Shown piece by piece: positions 21,755-30,037 of a stretch of DNA of 36,442 nt. The stretch lies in the NCBI GenBank assembly GCA_903878115.1, contig CAIRGO010000232.1:1-36442 (forward strand). The letters run 5' to 3'. This stretch comes from Akkermansiaceae bacterium. GTDB lineage: Bacteria > Verrucomicrobiota > Verrucomicrobiia > Verrucomicrobiales > Akkermansiaceae. Position 1 is the stretch's first letter; each line of letters begins with the position of its first letter. A program made the position numbers and the translations under genes. Below the pieces are notes generated by a model. It did no database searches. It saw only the letters and a program-made list of their open reading frames with translations, and was not told the DNA's origin.

Positions 21755-24394
21755 TTACTTCGCCGCAGGCACTGCACGCACTGTTTGGTAGAAATCTAAT
21801 GAATCTCGGCTAGGCGTTTCTCCAAAAACCATTTTCGCGGCAGGAATTTGAATGCGATAGATCCGATCAATGATTTTTTCAGGAGTTGCGAAAAGTGGAA
21901 TTTCTACCATGACCGATTTGCCATCGGCACTTAATTTCACCGAAGAAATAACATCCACACGTTTCTCATTTTCACCTGAGCCGTATTTCATGGAATCATT
22001 GTAGGTCCACGATTCGATTTTCAAATCTTTAGGATCAATGGCTTTGATCGCGGCAGTTAAATGCAACGTAAAACCTTTGCTCTCGGTGCTCACTTTGCGA
22101 ATATCAGCAGGGATGGTTTTACCGTCCCATATGATGCACTGCAAACTGAAGGTATTTCCACCTTTCGATTGCCAACCGCGACCCGTCTGGCCGATCAGTA
22201 GGGAACCATCGGGCAAATAGCACGGACGCATGACGCCAGATGCTAGACCTTTCGCAAAAAGAGCTATGCCGCCTTGGTCCACATTACCCACTTTTTCCGT
22301 TGTGATGCGGAGCAGAGTGGAGATCGTTTGATCGCCGACAAACATGTCACCCTCGAAAGGACCGAATTTTTTTGTTAAGTTCCATGTTGGATTGCCAGGT
22401 GAATTTGCTAACTTTGAATAGGGTAACCAAACAGCGCATTTTTTCGCCTTATCCTTCATCAGGTCAGGAGCAATTTCTGGTGACCCTGGCTTCATGCCCG
22501 GCAACGAAACCAATCCGGAGGGATGCGCGAAGTAATCACCTTTTGTGATGTACTGAATTTTGGAAGATCCCGCATACTCACCTTGATTTTCGATATACAT
22601 CAATCGCCCATTGGGATCGATGCCCAGTCCAGCAGGGCTGCGTAAGCCGGATGCATATGGTTCGAAAATACCCGCGGGAGTTACCCTGCAATTCCAACCA
22701 CGATATCCTCCCATGCTACCCATGAAGGCTCCACCAGCACGATACGAAACGCTATCATCACTGTTGTGGCAGAGATTCAGGTTGAAGTAATAGTTGCCTT
22801 CAGCATCGCGCACCGGACCGTGAGTGTATTCATGATAATTGCCATGGAATCCATAATCATCACAAACTGTTTCAAATTTGTCTGCGCGACCATCGCCATC
22901 CACATCGCGAATTCTTGTGAGCTCTGGTTTCTGGGAAACAACAATCACATCACCAGCGTCATCCTCAATGACAACTCCCAGCGACTCGTATGTTCCCTCA
23001 GCAAATAATTGCCATTGTTTATTTTTAATTCTCCATACCCCTGCCGTGCGTGTGGACACCACGATTGTTCCATTTTTCGCCACGGCAATTCCCGTAGGCT
23101 CAAACAGCATCTTCCGCCCATAGGTATCAAGCGGTGTGGACCAGTTTTCGATCGAATACCCCGGTGGCAAATCTGCCTGCGCTGGTGCAGCTACCACCTG
23201 CTGGAGAGCAAAACTTTCCTGAACAGGAAAAAGCGGACGCGCCACTAAGCTGTCGCAAATTTTTGCTTCTAAAACATATTTGGTAGTCGATGCCGCGGGC
23301 AGGGTCCATTTGCCATCGGCGATCTGACCACCTTGCACCTTAATATCTGTTAGGCCTGCCGTACGAAGTTGGAACACTTGAGATTGGGCAAATTTACCTG
23401 TGATTTCAATTTTCAATCGACCTTCGACCGTGAAATCAATCACTTGATGAATGTCGTTTTTGCCGACGCGGAAATGAAACGATGGAACATCTTTCGGAGA
23501 GACATCATAACCAAGAAATGCGGCATCCCATGAGGCCAACTCGGCGAGAAAATCACCACCTTTTTGCAAATGTTTTTTCACAGCCGCATCATCGAGCACA
23601 TCTGGTTCTTTAAATTCAAAGTCCACCAGTTTGCCATCTGCTGTTAGAGGCGTGAGCAACGGCGAAGCATCTAACAAAACTGAGGATTGATAGCCAAGGT
23701 CAGATCCTGGCGTGCTACGGCCTTTTTGCTCCTTGGTCATATTCAAGAAACCACCACTCCAAATTTTACGCACTGAGAGAAAACGTGGATCAAAACTAAA
23801 ATTCATACCGTTCGGCAAGCCGACGTGAATGGCACGACCACTCGATTGCAGCAGCGGCGCACGCACAATCACAGGGCGTTTACTCACCAACACTTCAGCG
23901 GGTTGAACAAAAATTCCACCAGCCACTTCAGTCGACTCTTTTTCTGCCATCACCTGCGCAGGACCTTTTTTTCCCTCATCTGCCGAATGACGCAAATAAT
24001 GCCAGATCGATTCCATATCGGAATCTTTGATAATTTCAGCAGGAAATTGTGGCATGATCGCAGGATAGGCAGTTCCTTTCGTAGCACCTGATTCTGCTAT
24101 GGCCAATTGCTCCGCAGGCTTTCTTACGCTGCTCATGAAATAATCATGATCCGCCGTTACCGTGGACTTCTTACCCGCCGCATCAACCACTTCAATACTA
24201 CGCGGTTGCGTCTGAAATAAATTATACAATGATGGGCCAGTTTTAATCGAGTTATCATCCTTCGTGGATACGTGACATTCGGAACAACCCCATAGATGAA
24301 ATGTTTCATCGCCTTTGGCCACTAAATTGATTTGCTCGGCACGCAAACTCGCCGCACTAAAACACGCGGTAATAATAATTGCTGAATATTTCAT
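21755..24394 (-). CDS. Secreted cytochrome c / beta-propeller protein (PQQ-dehydrogenase-like)
   Basis: 879 residues from the ATG at 24394, picked because a signal peptide follows (MKYSAIIITACFSAASLRAE). Order: class I cytochrome c with haem motif C37-S-E-C-H41 and a distal methionine region IMPQFP (about 30-145); a middle beta-rich part (about 165-400); then a six-bladed propeller from YSIENWSTPLDTYGRKM with FEPTGIAVAKNGTIVVST, IRDVDGDGRADKFETV, SGLRSPAGLGIDPNG and LLIGQTGRGW. In Verrucomicrobiota and Planctomycetota such proteins are thought to oxidise sugars or polyols in the periplasm and pass electrons to cytochrome c. Substrate unknown. The mirror-image architecture occurs at 30038. Confidence 0.75.
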   Translation of the reverse strand: MKYSAIIITACFSAASLRAEQINLVAKGDETFHLWGCSECHVSTKDDNSIKTGPSLYNLFQTQPRSIEVVDAAGKKSTVTADHDYFMSSVRKPAEQLAIAESGATKGTAYPAIMPQFPAEIIKDSDMESIWHYLRHSADEGKKGPAQVMAEKESTEVAGGIFVQPAEVLVSKRPVIVRAPLLQSSGRAIHVGLPNGMNFSFDPRFLSVRKIWSGGFLNMTKEQKGRSTPGSDLGYQSSVLLDASPLLTPLTADGKLVDFEFKEPDVLDDAAVKKHLQKGGDFLAELASWDAAFLGYDVSPKDVPSFHFRVGKNDIHQVIDFTVEGRLKIEITGKFAQSQVFQLRTAGLTDIKVQGGQIADGKWTLPAASTTKYVLEAKICDSLVARPLFPVQESFALQQVVAAPAQADLPPGYSIENWSTPLDTYGRKMLFEPTGIAVAKNGTIVVSTRTAGVWRIKNKQWQLFAEGTYESLGVVIEDDAGDVIVVSQKPELTRIRDVDGDGRADKFETVCDDYGFHGNYHEYTHGPVRDAEGNYYFNLNLCHNSDDSVSYRAGGAFMGSMGGYRGWNCRVTPAGIFEPYASGLRSPAGLGIDPNGRLMYIENQGEYAGSSKIQYITKGDYFAHPSGLVSLPGMKPGSPEIAPDLMKDKAKKCAVWLPYSKLANSPGNPTWNLTKKFGPFEGDMFVGDQTISTLLRITTEKVGNVDQGGIALFAKGLASGVMRPCYLPDGSLLIGQTGRGWQSKGGNTFSLQCIIWDGKTIPADIRKVSTESKGFTLHLTAAIKAIDPKDLKIESWTYNDSMKYGSGENEKRVDVISSVKLSADGKSVMVEIPLFATPEKIIDRIYRIQIPAAKMVFGETPSRDSLDFYQTVRAVPAAK

Positions 24395-24538
24395 TTCGCG
24401 CGGATTGTCATCCATTAATCAGCAAACGTCAAAGCCGAAAACAGCCCATTTTTGAGTTGTCTAAGTAAGAGCGAAGAAATGTCATAAAGAAAAAACCTAT
24501 GCTAACCCAGTAAGCAAATTCGGATAAAAAATGACTTT

Positions 24539-25963
24539 TCACTTGCTCACCATCGGCAATACCACCGAGCCAAGCCATGTGACAGCCAAGCCTAACAACG
24601 AGAGCATGCTCAGCATCATCGAGAAATACTTCAACGTTTCTTTTTCGGTCATGCCGCTGAGGCGCGATACCACCCAGAAGCCGCTATCGTTCATCCAGCC
24701 TAACGCAAATGACGCAAAGCCGATACTGAGATAAATGTAAATCGGATGATACGGTAGGTCCGCGCCGAGCAGCGGATACATGATCGCCGAGGTTGTGATC
24801 ATCGCCACCGTGGACGATCCTTGTGCCACACGCATCACTAACGAAATCACGTAGGCTAACAGAATCATGCTAATCCCGACTCCTTCGGAAACATGCTTAA
24901 CTGCCGAGCCGACTCCTGCATTTTTGATCATCGAACCAAAAGCCCCGCCTGCCGAGGTGATGAGAATCACTAGCCCTGCCGTCTCTAATGGTTTTGCCAA
25001 GGTCTCACCGAGTTCACTCAAACGAATGCCTTTGCTTTGTTTCAGCAGCCACATCGAAAGCAAGGCACCGATCAGCAAGGCGATGTTTTTGTCACCAATG
25101 AAATCGATCAAATTGCGCAGCACCGATGTCTCACCCGCCGCAGGCATGCCGCCGAAAATTTTCCACATCGATGAGATGCCGATCAGTCCAATGGGAATCA
25201 AAATCGGCAGCAACGAGGCAAAAAACGAGGGCGCGTTGCCTTTCTGTGCGTCACTGGGTTTTTCTAACGAAACACGCAATGGAATCGTCACCCGTGCATT
25301 CATCCATCTTGCGATGAAATATCCCGCCCCCGAGGGAATGATGCCGACAAGCATGCTCACCAGAATGGAAAAACCGGCATCGATCTTTAAGGCGTCAACC
25401 ATCGCAATCGGCCCCGGATGCGGTACGGTGAGGCAATGTGGAATCACTCCGCCTGAGCAAATGCACAGGATGTAGAGCAGAAAATCTTTGCCCGTGCGCT
25501 TGTGCAGTGCAATCGCCAAGGGCACCATCAACATGAACATGGTATCGAAAAAAATCGGGATCGATAAAATGTAAGTGCTCACAAGCAAAGCCAGCCCCGC
25601 ACGTTCATCGCCAAAGGCCTGCAAGAAGCGCGTGACCACGCGATCCGCTGCTCCGCTAAGCATCAGGCAGCAGGCGATGATCGATGCCAGACCGATCGAC
25701 ATTGCCACATTTCCTGCCGTGGTGCCGAAGCCGGTCATTAGCAATTTTGTCACATCCATCACCGAGTTCACCGCGCGTGTGCCATCGGGCAGCAGGGTGG
25801 AATCCGGCACGATCGCCGAGAGCAATCCCGCGCACAATCCCGCCATCATCAACGCGAGAAACGGATGTAACTTGAGCTTGCTGATCGCCACAATGATGAA
25901 CAACACACTAAGTGCCAGCACCACAAATGGCCAGGCGAGGGGACTTGTGAGTGCCGCGATCAT
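24539..25963 (-). CDS. gntP: GntP-family gluconate/idonate:H+ symporter
   Basis: 474 residues, about 12-14 membrane helices from SPLAWPFVVLALSVLFIIVA to the C-terminus. GntP signatures are visible: LKLHPFLALMMAGLCAGLL, GFGTTAGNVAMSIGLASIIACCLMLSGAADRV, PIFFDTMFMLMVPLAIAL, PHPGPIAMVDALKID and MRVAQGSSTVAMITTSA. Imports gluconate, idonate or a related sugar acid with protons. Its ATG overlaps the SDR stop by four bases (ATGA), so it is translated in one operon with the two dehydrogenases, in the order of E. coli idnD-idnO-idnT. A gluconate kinase is not seen nearby. Confidence 0.9.
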   Translation of the reverse strand: MIAALTSPLAWPFVVLALSVLFIIVAISKLKLHPFLALMMAGLCAGLLSAIVPDSTLLPDGTRAVNSVMDVTKLLMTGFGTTAGNVAMSIGLASIIACCLMLSGAADRVVTRFLQAFGDERAGLALLVSTYILSIPIFFDTMFMLMVPLAIALHKRTGKDFLLYILCICSGGVIPHCLTVPHPGPIAMVDALKIDAGFSILVSMLVGIIPSGAGYFIARWMNARVTIPLRVSLEKPSDAQKGNAPSFFASLLPILIPIGLIGISSMWKIFGGMPAAGETSVLRNLIDFIGDKNIALLIGALLSMWLLKQSKGIRLSELGETLAKPLETAGLVILITSAGGAFGSMIKNAGVGSAVKHVSEGVGISMILLAYVISLVMRVAQGSSTVAMITTSAIMYPLLGADLPYHPIYIYLSIGFASFALGWMNDSGFWVVSRLSGMTEKETLKYFSMMLSMLSLLGLAVTWLGSVVLPMVSK

Positions 25964-26754
25964 GGGCGTTTTTTGTTAGGTGTGGCGCGCGTGGCTCCGG
26001 TGGAAATGCCGCCATCGATCAGCATGATTTGCCCGGTCATGTAACGGCTTTCTTCTGCGGCGAGAAAAAGCAGCGGACCATCAAGATCGCCGTCCGTCAC
26101 ATTGCCCGGACGTTTTAGCGGAATGCGATCACTGAGGTATTTGACCCATTCGGCATCCTCATACATCACTGCATTTTGCGCGGTCTTAAACCATCCGGGC
26201 GCGAGACAATTCACCGTGATGCCATGCTTGCCCCAGTCATCGGCGAGACTCATTGTCAGTTGCTTGGTGCCGCCACGGCTCGCGCCATATGGACCGAGCC
26301 CAGCATAGCCACTCACCGATGTCACCGAACCAATGTTGATGATGCGACCATAACCCGCAGGGATCATGAAGTGGCGGGCAACTTCTTGTGCCAGAAAAAA
26401 CGTGCCGCGCAAGTTGGTGTCCAGCACCAAGTTCCAATCCTCCCATGTCACATCAAGCGCAGGCTTACGCACATTGCAGCCCGCATTGTTGACGAGGATG
26501 TCGATCTTTTCCACCCGCTGTTTTGCTTCGGCTACGGCCGCGACGATGCTCTCGTGCGAACGCACATCGAGCGCAATCGTTTCACAGCGGCGGCCCAGGT
26601 CTTCCACTTGCTGTTTGATTTTTGTTAGAGCAGAAACATCACGACTGGTGAGAATCAGATCCGCGCCGGCTTTGGCGAGAGTGAGGGCAAATTGTTCGCC
26701 CAGTCCGCGACTCGCGCCGCTGATGAAGGCTGTTTGATTTTGGAGTGAAAACAT
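25960..26754 (-). CDS. idnO: SDR oxidoreductase, 5-keto-gluconate reductase type
   Basis: 264 residues, a classical short-chain dehydrogenase: NAD(P) motif GASRGLG (13-19), NNAG (89-92), N114, S143 in INIGSV and Y156. The C-terminus GQIMLIDGGISTGATRAT is typical of gluconate-5-dehydrogenase-like members. The position four after the catalytic tyrosine is R160 (YGASR), where the family has lysine. Between a zinc dehydrogenase and a GntP permease, the likely reaction is interconversion of 5-keto-gluconate and gluconate or a similar sugar acid. The function is inferred from operon order, so the symbol is tentative. Confidence 0.78.
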   Translation of the reverse strand: MFSLQNQTAFISGASRGLGEQFALTLAKAGADLILTSRDVSALTKIKQQVEDLGRRCETIALDVRSHESIVAAVAEAKQRVEKIDILVNNAGCNVRKPALDVTWEDWNLVLDTNLRGTFFLAQEVARHFMIPAGYGRIINIGSVTSVSGYAGLGPYGASRGGTKQLTMSLADDWGKHGITVNCLAPGWFKTAQNAVMYEDAEWVKYLSDRIPLKRPGNVTDGDLDGPLLFLAAEESRYMTGQIMLIDGGISTGATRATPNKKRP

Positions 26755-26761
26755 ATATCTT

Positions 26762-27799
26762 TTAGGGAGTGAGAATGACTTTCATCAAAGGTTCTTGGCC
26801 CGCTTCGAGTCGGGCGAAAAGTTCCGCGCCATCGGCCAAGGGCGCGCAGATGCTGAGCAAGGGTTCCACACGAATGCTGCCATCACTGATGCGTGCCACC
26901 GCCTCAGGATACTCTCCCGCACAGGCGCATGAGCCGCGCAACGTGATTTGCCGCGTCACCACTTCTTGCAAAGGAAAGGCCACCGATGCTTGCAGATTAC
27001 CCACCAACACCACATTGCCATTTTTTTGCACCGCACGCACCGCGAGATCGAACGGTGCTGCCGCGCCGACCACTTCCCAGGCCGCCTCCGCGCCATCGGC
27101 CCCGGCTGAGTCGCGGATTTGTTGCAGCGCATTTTCATCACGTGCAGAAATACCTTTGCTCGCTCCGAGATCACAAGCGATGGCCAAACGCCCGGCATCG
27201 AGATCGACCGCGATGATGTGTTGCCAACCGCGCGTGCGCAGCGATTGAATCACCAACAAGCCAATCAAGCCCGCACCAACCACCACCGCGCAGGATTTTT
27301 CTGAGCGTGGCCGCGGCGCCAAATCCACGGCATGCAAGGCAATCGCCGCTGGCTCGGCAAAGGCGGCTTTTTCAAAGGAAAGTGAATCAGGAATGCGATG
27401 CAAAATGCGCGTTGGCAAGGCCACATACTCGGCAAAACAACCGTGCCGACGGTAGTCTTTGCACGATACGCCTAACACTTTTCGATTCTGGCAAATGTTG
27501 AATTTTCCTTCGACGCATGCCTCGCACGAGCCGCAATATTCTGTCGAATCAAAGGTCACGCGCTCGCCGATTTTCCAATCAGAAACGCCAGCGCCGAGAG
27601 CCGCAATCACGCCCGCGGCCTCATGACCCATCACAATCGGCGGGATGCGTCGACCACTACTGCCATTCATCCCATGAATGTCACTGCCACAAATGCCACA
27701 GGCTTTGATCTGGATCAGAACCTCCCCCGCGCCAGGCTGCGGAGTGTCCATCGTCTCGAACGCAAAGGTCGAGGGAGCAATCAGGGTTAATGCTTTCAT
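26762..27799 (-). CDS. idnD: Zinc-dependent medium-chain dehydrogenase (L-idonate/sorbitol type)
   Basis: 345 residues from the ATG at 27799; the open frame reaches one codon further to a TTG. Catalytic zinc ligands are seen in KACGICGSDIHG and MGHEAAG; the structural zinc has four cysteines in YCGSCEACVEGKFNIC. The Rossmann motif is VVVGAGLIGLLVIQ with IAVDLDAGRLAIA, pointing to NAD(H). Members oxidise secondary hydroxyls of polyols or sugar acids. With the SDR seven bases downstream and GntP after it, oxidation of L-idonate to 5-keto-gluconate is the best guess; sorbitol, galactonate or threonine dehydrogenase activity cannot be excluded. Confidence 0.78.
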   Translation of the reverse strand: MKALTLIAPSTFAFETMDTPQPGAGEVLIQIKACGICGSDIHGMNGSSGRRIPPIVMGHEAAGVIAALGAGVSDWKIGERVTFDSTEYCGSCEACVEGKFNICQNRKVLGVSCKDYRRHGCFAEYVALPTRILHRIPDSLSFEKAAFAEPAAIALHAVDLAPRPRSEKSCAVVVGAGLIGLLVIQSLRTRGWQHIIAVDLDAGRLAIACDLGASKGISARDENALQQIRDSAGADGAEAAWEVVGAAAPFDLAVRAVQKNGNVVLVGNLQASVAFPLQEVVTRQITLRGSCACAGEYPEAVARISDGSIRVEPLLSICAPLADGAELFARLEAGQEPLMKVILTP

Positions 27800-27832
27800 C
27801 AATAAAGCGAAGACTACAGAATTTCCTCCGCC

Positions 27833-27892
27833 CGACTAGGAGAAAGTGTGTCCGTGGCGCCTAGTCGAAGGTGGAAGGTCCCGGCCTTCGAC
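27833..27892 (-). promoter_or_regulatory. Two mutually exclusive hairpins upstream of the idn-like operon
   Basis: CGACTAGG (27833-27840) pairs with CCTAGTCG (27860-27867), and GTCGAAGG (27864-27871) pairs with CCTTCGAC (27885-27892). All arms are perfect. The shared bases 27864-27867 mean that only one hairpin can form at a time. The site lies 34-93 bases before the idnD ATG, in the leader if transcription starts upstream. It could act as an attenuator or switch, or be a nested member of the local palindromic repeats. Confidence 0.4.
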
Positions 27893-27893
27893 T

Positions 27894-28043
27894 TTAAGAT
27901 CGTAAGGCTTCAACAATACTCATAAATCCCCCGCAAGCCATGCGGAGGTAGTCAAACGAGAGGCTTTCGGGATTGCAGAAGGTGCGTAAGCTTGGGGCGG
28001 CCATGACTTTGGCATTGATGGCATCGCGGTGCTCGCGGGTAGT
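27894..28043 (-). pseudogene. C-terminal remnant of an unrecognised gene upstream of idnD
   Basis: About 49 codons open on the minus strand: REHRDAINAKVMAAPSLRTF, then CNPESLSFDYLRMACGGFMS and IVEALRS, ending at a TAA (27894-27896). A TAA closes the frame on the upstream side. The sequence looks like genuine protein. It sits where the first gene of the sugar-acid operon would be, so it may be the tail of a lost enzyme of that pathway. A short real ORF from the inner ATG is possible but would be only 38 residues. Confidence 0.4.
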
Positions 28044-28305
28044 TTAACGATAGTAAGAGATTTTTTTTCGTTCTTCCTTGCTTTGCGTCTTGTTGGCTTT
28101 AGCCAGCGGGCATGAAACTTTTTTTGTTAGAAGCGGACTAAAGTCCGCGCTCCGTTTTTTCTCACTTTGAACAGCTTGAGGAATTCATCAACAATCGCTC
28201 CTAAAAAGGGCCAATGCGCCATGAGGCAATGACAAGAATACAAGATAAGTATTAAAGGCAATTTATACAGAAACTTTGCAGTAATTTCACTACACACAGA
28301 GCGTT
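28044..28305. repeat. Non-coding gap with REP-like palindrome
   Basis: Contains the perfect palindrome GCGGACT-AA-AGTCCGC at 28133-28148 with the trailing GCGCTCCGTTTTTT, the same unit as at 5559 and 5945 and 22 kb away from them. A TTCCTTGCTTTGCGTCTTG stretch near 28076 resembles the GCGAAGG-type module. Nothing else is recognised up to the stop of the gene at 28306. Confidence 0.6.
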
Positions 28306-29730
28306 TTAGGAAAGCGTTGCGACTGGCTTTTGCGTTAGATAACGATTTCCGCGCAGCAAAAACCAACAAATCCTTGAAAGCAGCACAAGCACGATGACTT
28401 CGATCAATAAAATCCCCCATACCACTGGAGGAATCGCAGCGCGCTGAGGGTCGGTGGCTGGGTTCTCTGGCAACATCGAAAGTTGATGAAGAATCACCAA
28501 CTCTGCAAAATACGGAGCGTGCTGGTGATCAGACACGAGTCGTGGCAATAACAAAATTCCCGAAGGCAATGGAACGGCGGAGGCTAACATTTCTGCACCT
28601 AAAGCCCCTGCCCTATGATGATCACCAAAGATTCGCGTGTAGCCGATGCCCAATCCTGTGGCACCAGTGCCAAAGCCACCGATGACCGGTCCTGAATCTG
28701 GATCAAAATAGGACGAAGGCATGCTGCCCTTCCGAGAAAACTCCCGCCACCCACAGGCACCATACTTTTCTTGCCAAAATTCGTCCACTAAATGTTGATA
28801 AGAAGCCTCCGCAGTGTCGGGGCTAAGTTTCGGCAAATATGAAAAGAAAAATCCGTTCGTACAACCACGCGTAGGCCCCTGTGGAATCCCCGTTTTTTGA
28901 TCGGCCATGTATGGTGGCAAATCGCCTATATCATTTTCCGCCATGCGCGCATAGGCAACTTTGGCCCATTCACTACGATCTTGCTGCAACACCTTACCCG
29001 CCTGATCGATCATCGCGATCCCACAGGCAACATCGCACGGAAAACACTGACTTGGGTAATCATCCACATATCCATGAGGAGATTGCGAAATATCATCGGC
29101 CAAGTCATCGACGATGTTCTGCAACAAAGGCAAATGTTGCCGATCACCCGTCAAGAGATGGTGAGCGGTGATCGAGCCTATCATCAAAGCCCGATAGAAG
29201 CAGTTCGGATCCTGCATGTAGTCATCGCCCCAATAGGTTTTAATCCAATGTGCGTGGTCGGCATCTAACATCAACCGCAGTGATGAGTCTATCGCCTCAC
29301 GCCCCGAGATCTTCGGCGCAACGCTAGCAAGCGATGGATCTTTTTCCCACTGCTGTTGCAATTTCACGGTCGCTTGCAGGTAAAAAAATGCCCCATACAC
29401 TGGCGATTCGGTGGCGGTAATTTGCGATATTGAAAGTGTCGATGCCACACGAGATTCAATGCGTTTTTCCACATACTCGGGAATTTTTCGCGAGAGCGAT
29501 CGGTGCAGAGAATAAGCAAAACGCGAAGGACTCGCCGAACGCAGTCCGTCATCGGTGAACAGGTAAAAACAAGTCACGAGTAGCGGATAAAGCACGAAGC
29601 AAATAGTGAGCGCTAGATAGATCAGCCCGGTTACTTTTCTCAATCGGCGACTGCGTGGAGAGAAGCGTGCGACGACCAACATCATGGACAAAACAACACC
29701 AATCAGTAACAACCAGAGCGAATCAATCAT
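28306..29730 (-). CDS. Membrane-anchored alpha-toroid-like protein of unknown function
   Basis: 474 residues from the ATG at 29730 (MIDSLWLLLIGVVLSMMLVV); the frame reaches a TTG at 29772. Two N-terminal membrane helices (about 5-22 and 33-58) are followed by a large domain (about 100-425) of alternating helices with CFYRALMIGSITAHHLL, GYVDDYPSQCFPCDVACGIA, RGCTNGFFFSYLPKL and SGPVIGGFGTGATGLGIGYT. One membrane helix closes the protein (about 435-457). The layout recalls (alpha/alpha)6 barrels such as linalool dehydratase-isomerase or glycan lyases. The three cysteines in QCFPCDVAC are notable. No neighbouring gene explains it; function not assigned. Confidence 0.65.
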   Translation of the reverse strand: MIDSLWLLLIGVVLSMMLVVARFSPRSRRLRKVTGLIYLALTICFVLYPLLVTCFYLFTDDGLRSASPSRFAYSLHRSLSRKIPEYVEKRIESRVASTLSISQITATESPVYGAFFYLQATVKLQQQWEKDPSLASVAPKISGREAIDSSLRLMLDADHAHWIKTYWGDDYMQDPNCFYRALMIGSITAHHLLTGDRQHLPLLQNIVDDLADDISQSPHGYVDDYPSQCFPCDVACGIAMIDQAGKVLQQDRSEWAKVAYARMAENDIGDLPPYMADQKTGIPQGPTRGCTNGFFFSYLPKLSPDTAEASYQHLVDEFWQEKYGACGWREFSRKGSMPSSYFDPDSGPVIGGFGTGATGLGIGYTRIFGDHHRAGALGAEMLASAVPLPSGILLLPRLVSDHQHAPYFAELVILHQLSMLPENPATDPQRAAIPPVVWGILLIEVIVLVLLSRICWFLLRGNRYLTQKPVATLS

Positions 29731-30037
29731 TACACAGTAAAAACCAACCGCGCTCCCCTTTGTTAAAATCAACGAAATAAAAACGCCGCGTCTTTTTTCG
29801 CACTATTTTTCTTCACCTTCTTGACGGTGAGTGCCCATCATCCATTTGATCGATGATGACGGTAACCAGCTCATCACTATCGATGCGTCGATTGCCGTAA
29901 TATCTGAAAATGTGCGCAGTGTCTATGAACACACGATCACACACAGAAACGCTAACGGGCAGTCAACCAGAAAAATAAAATCCATTTTTGGCCGATTATG
30001 CGCTAGATTTCTACCCGCTGCTGCGTAACATCTCCAC
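29731..30037. other. Intergenic region between divergent genes
   Basis: About 0.3 kb between the divergent 28306 and 30038 genes. It must hold both promoters, but no clear -35/-10 pair was found. A 65-codon open frame (29831-30028) is present but has no recognisable fold or ribosome site and is not called. No repeat modules of the types described elsewhere were seen. Confidence 0.4.

Noticed and set aside
24867-25475. 202-codon open frame opposite the GntP gene
   Set aside because: Lies wholly inside the strong membrane-protein gene on the other strand; its composition is that of an antisense shadow.
29831-30028. 65-codon open frame before the 30038 gene
   Set aside because: No ribosome site, no recognisable fold, and it lies where the promoters of two divergent genes must be.
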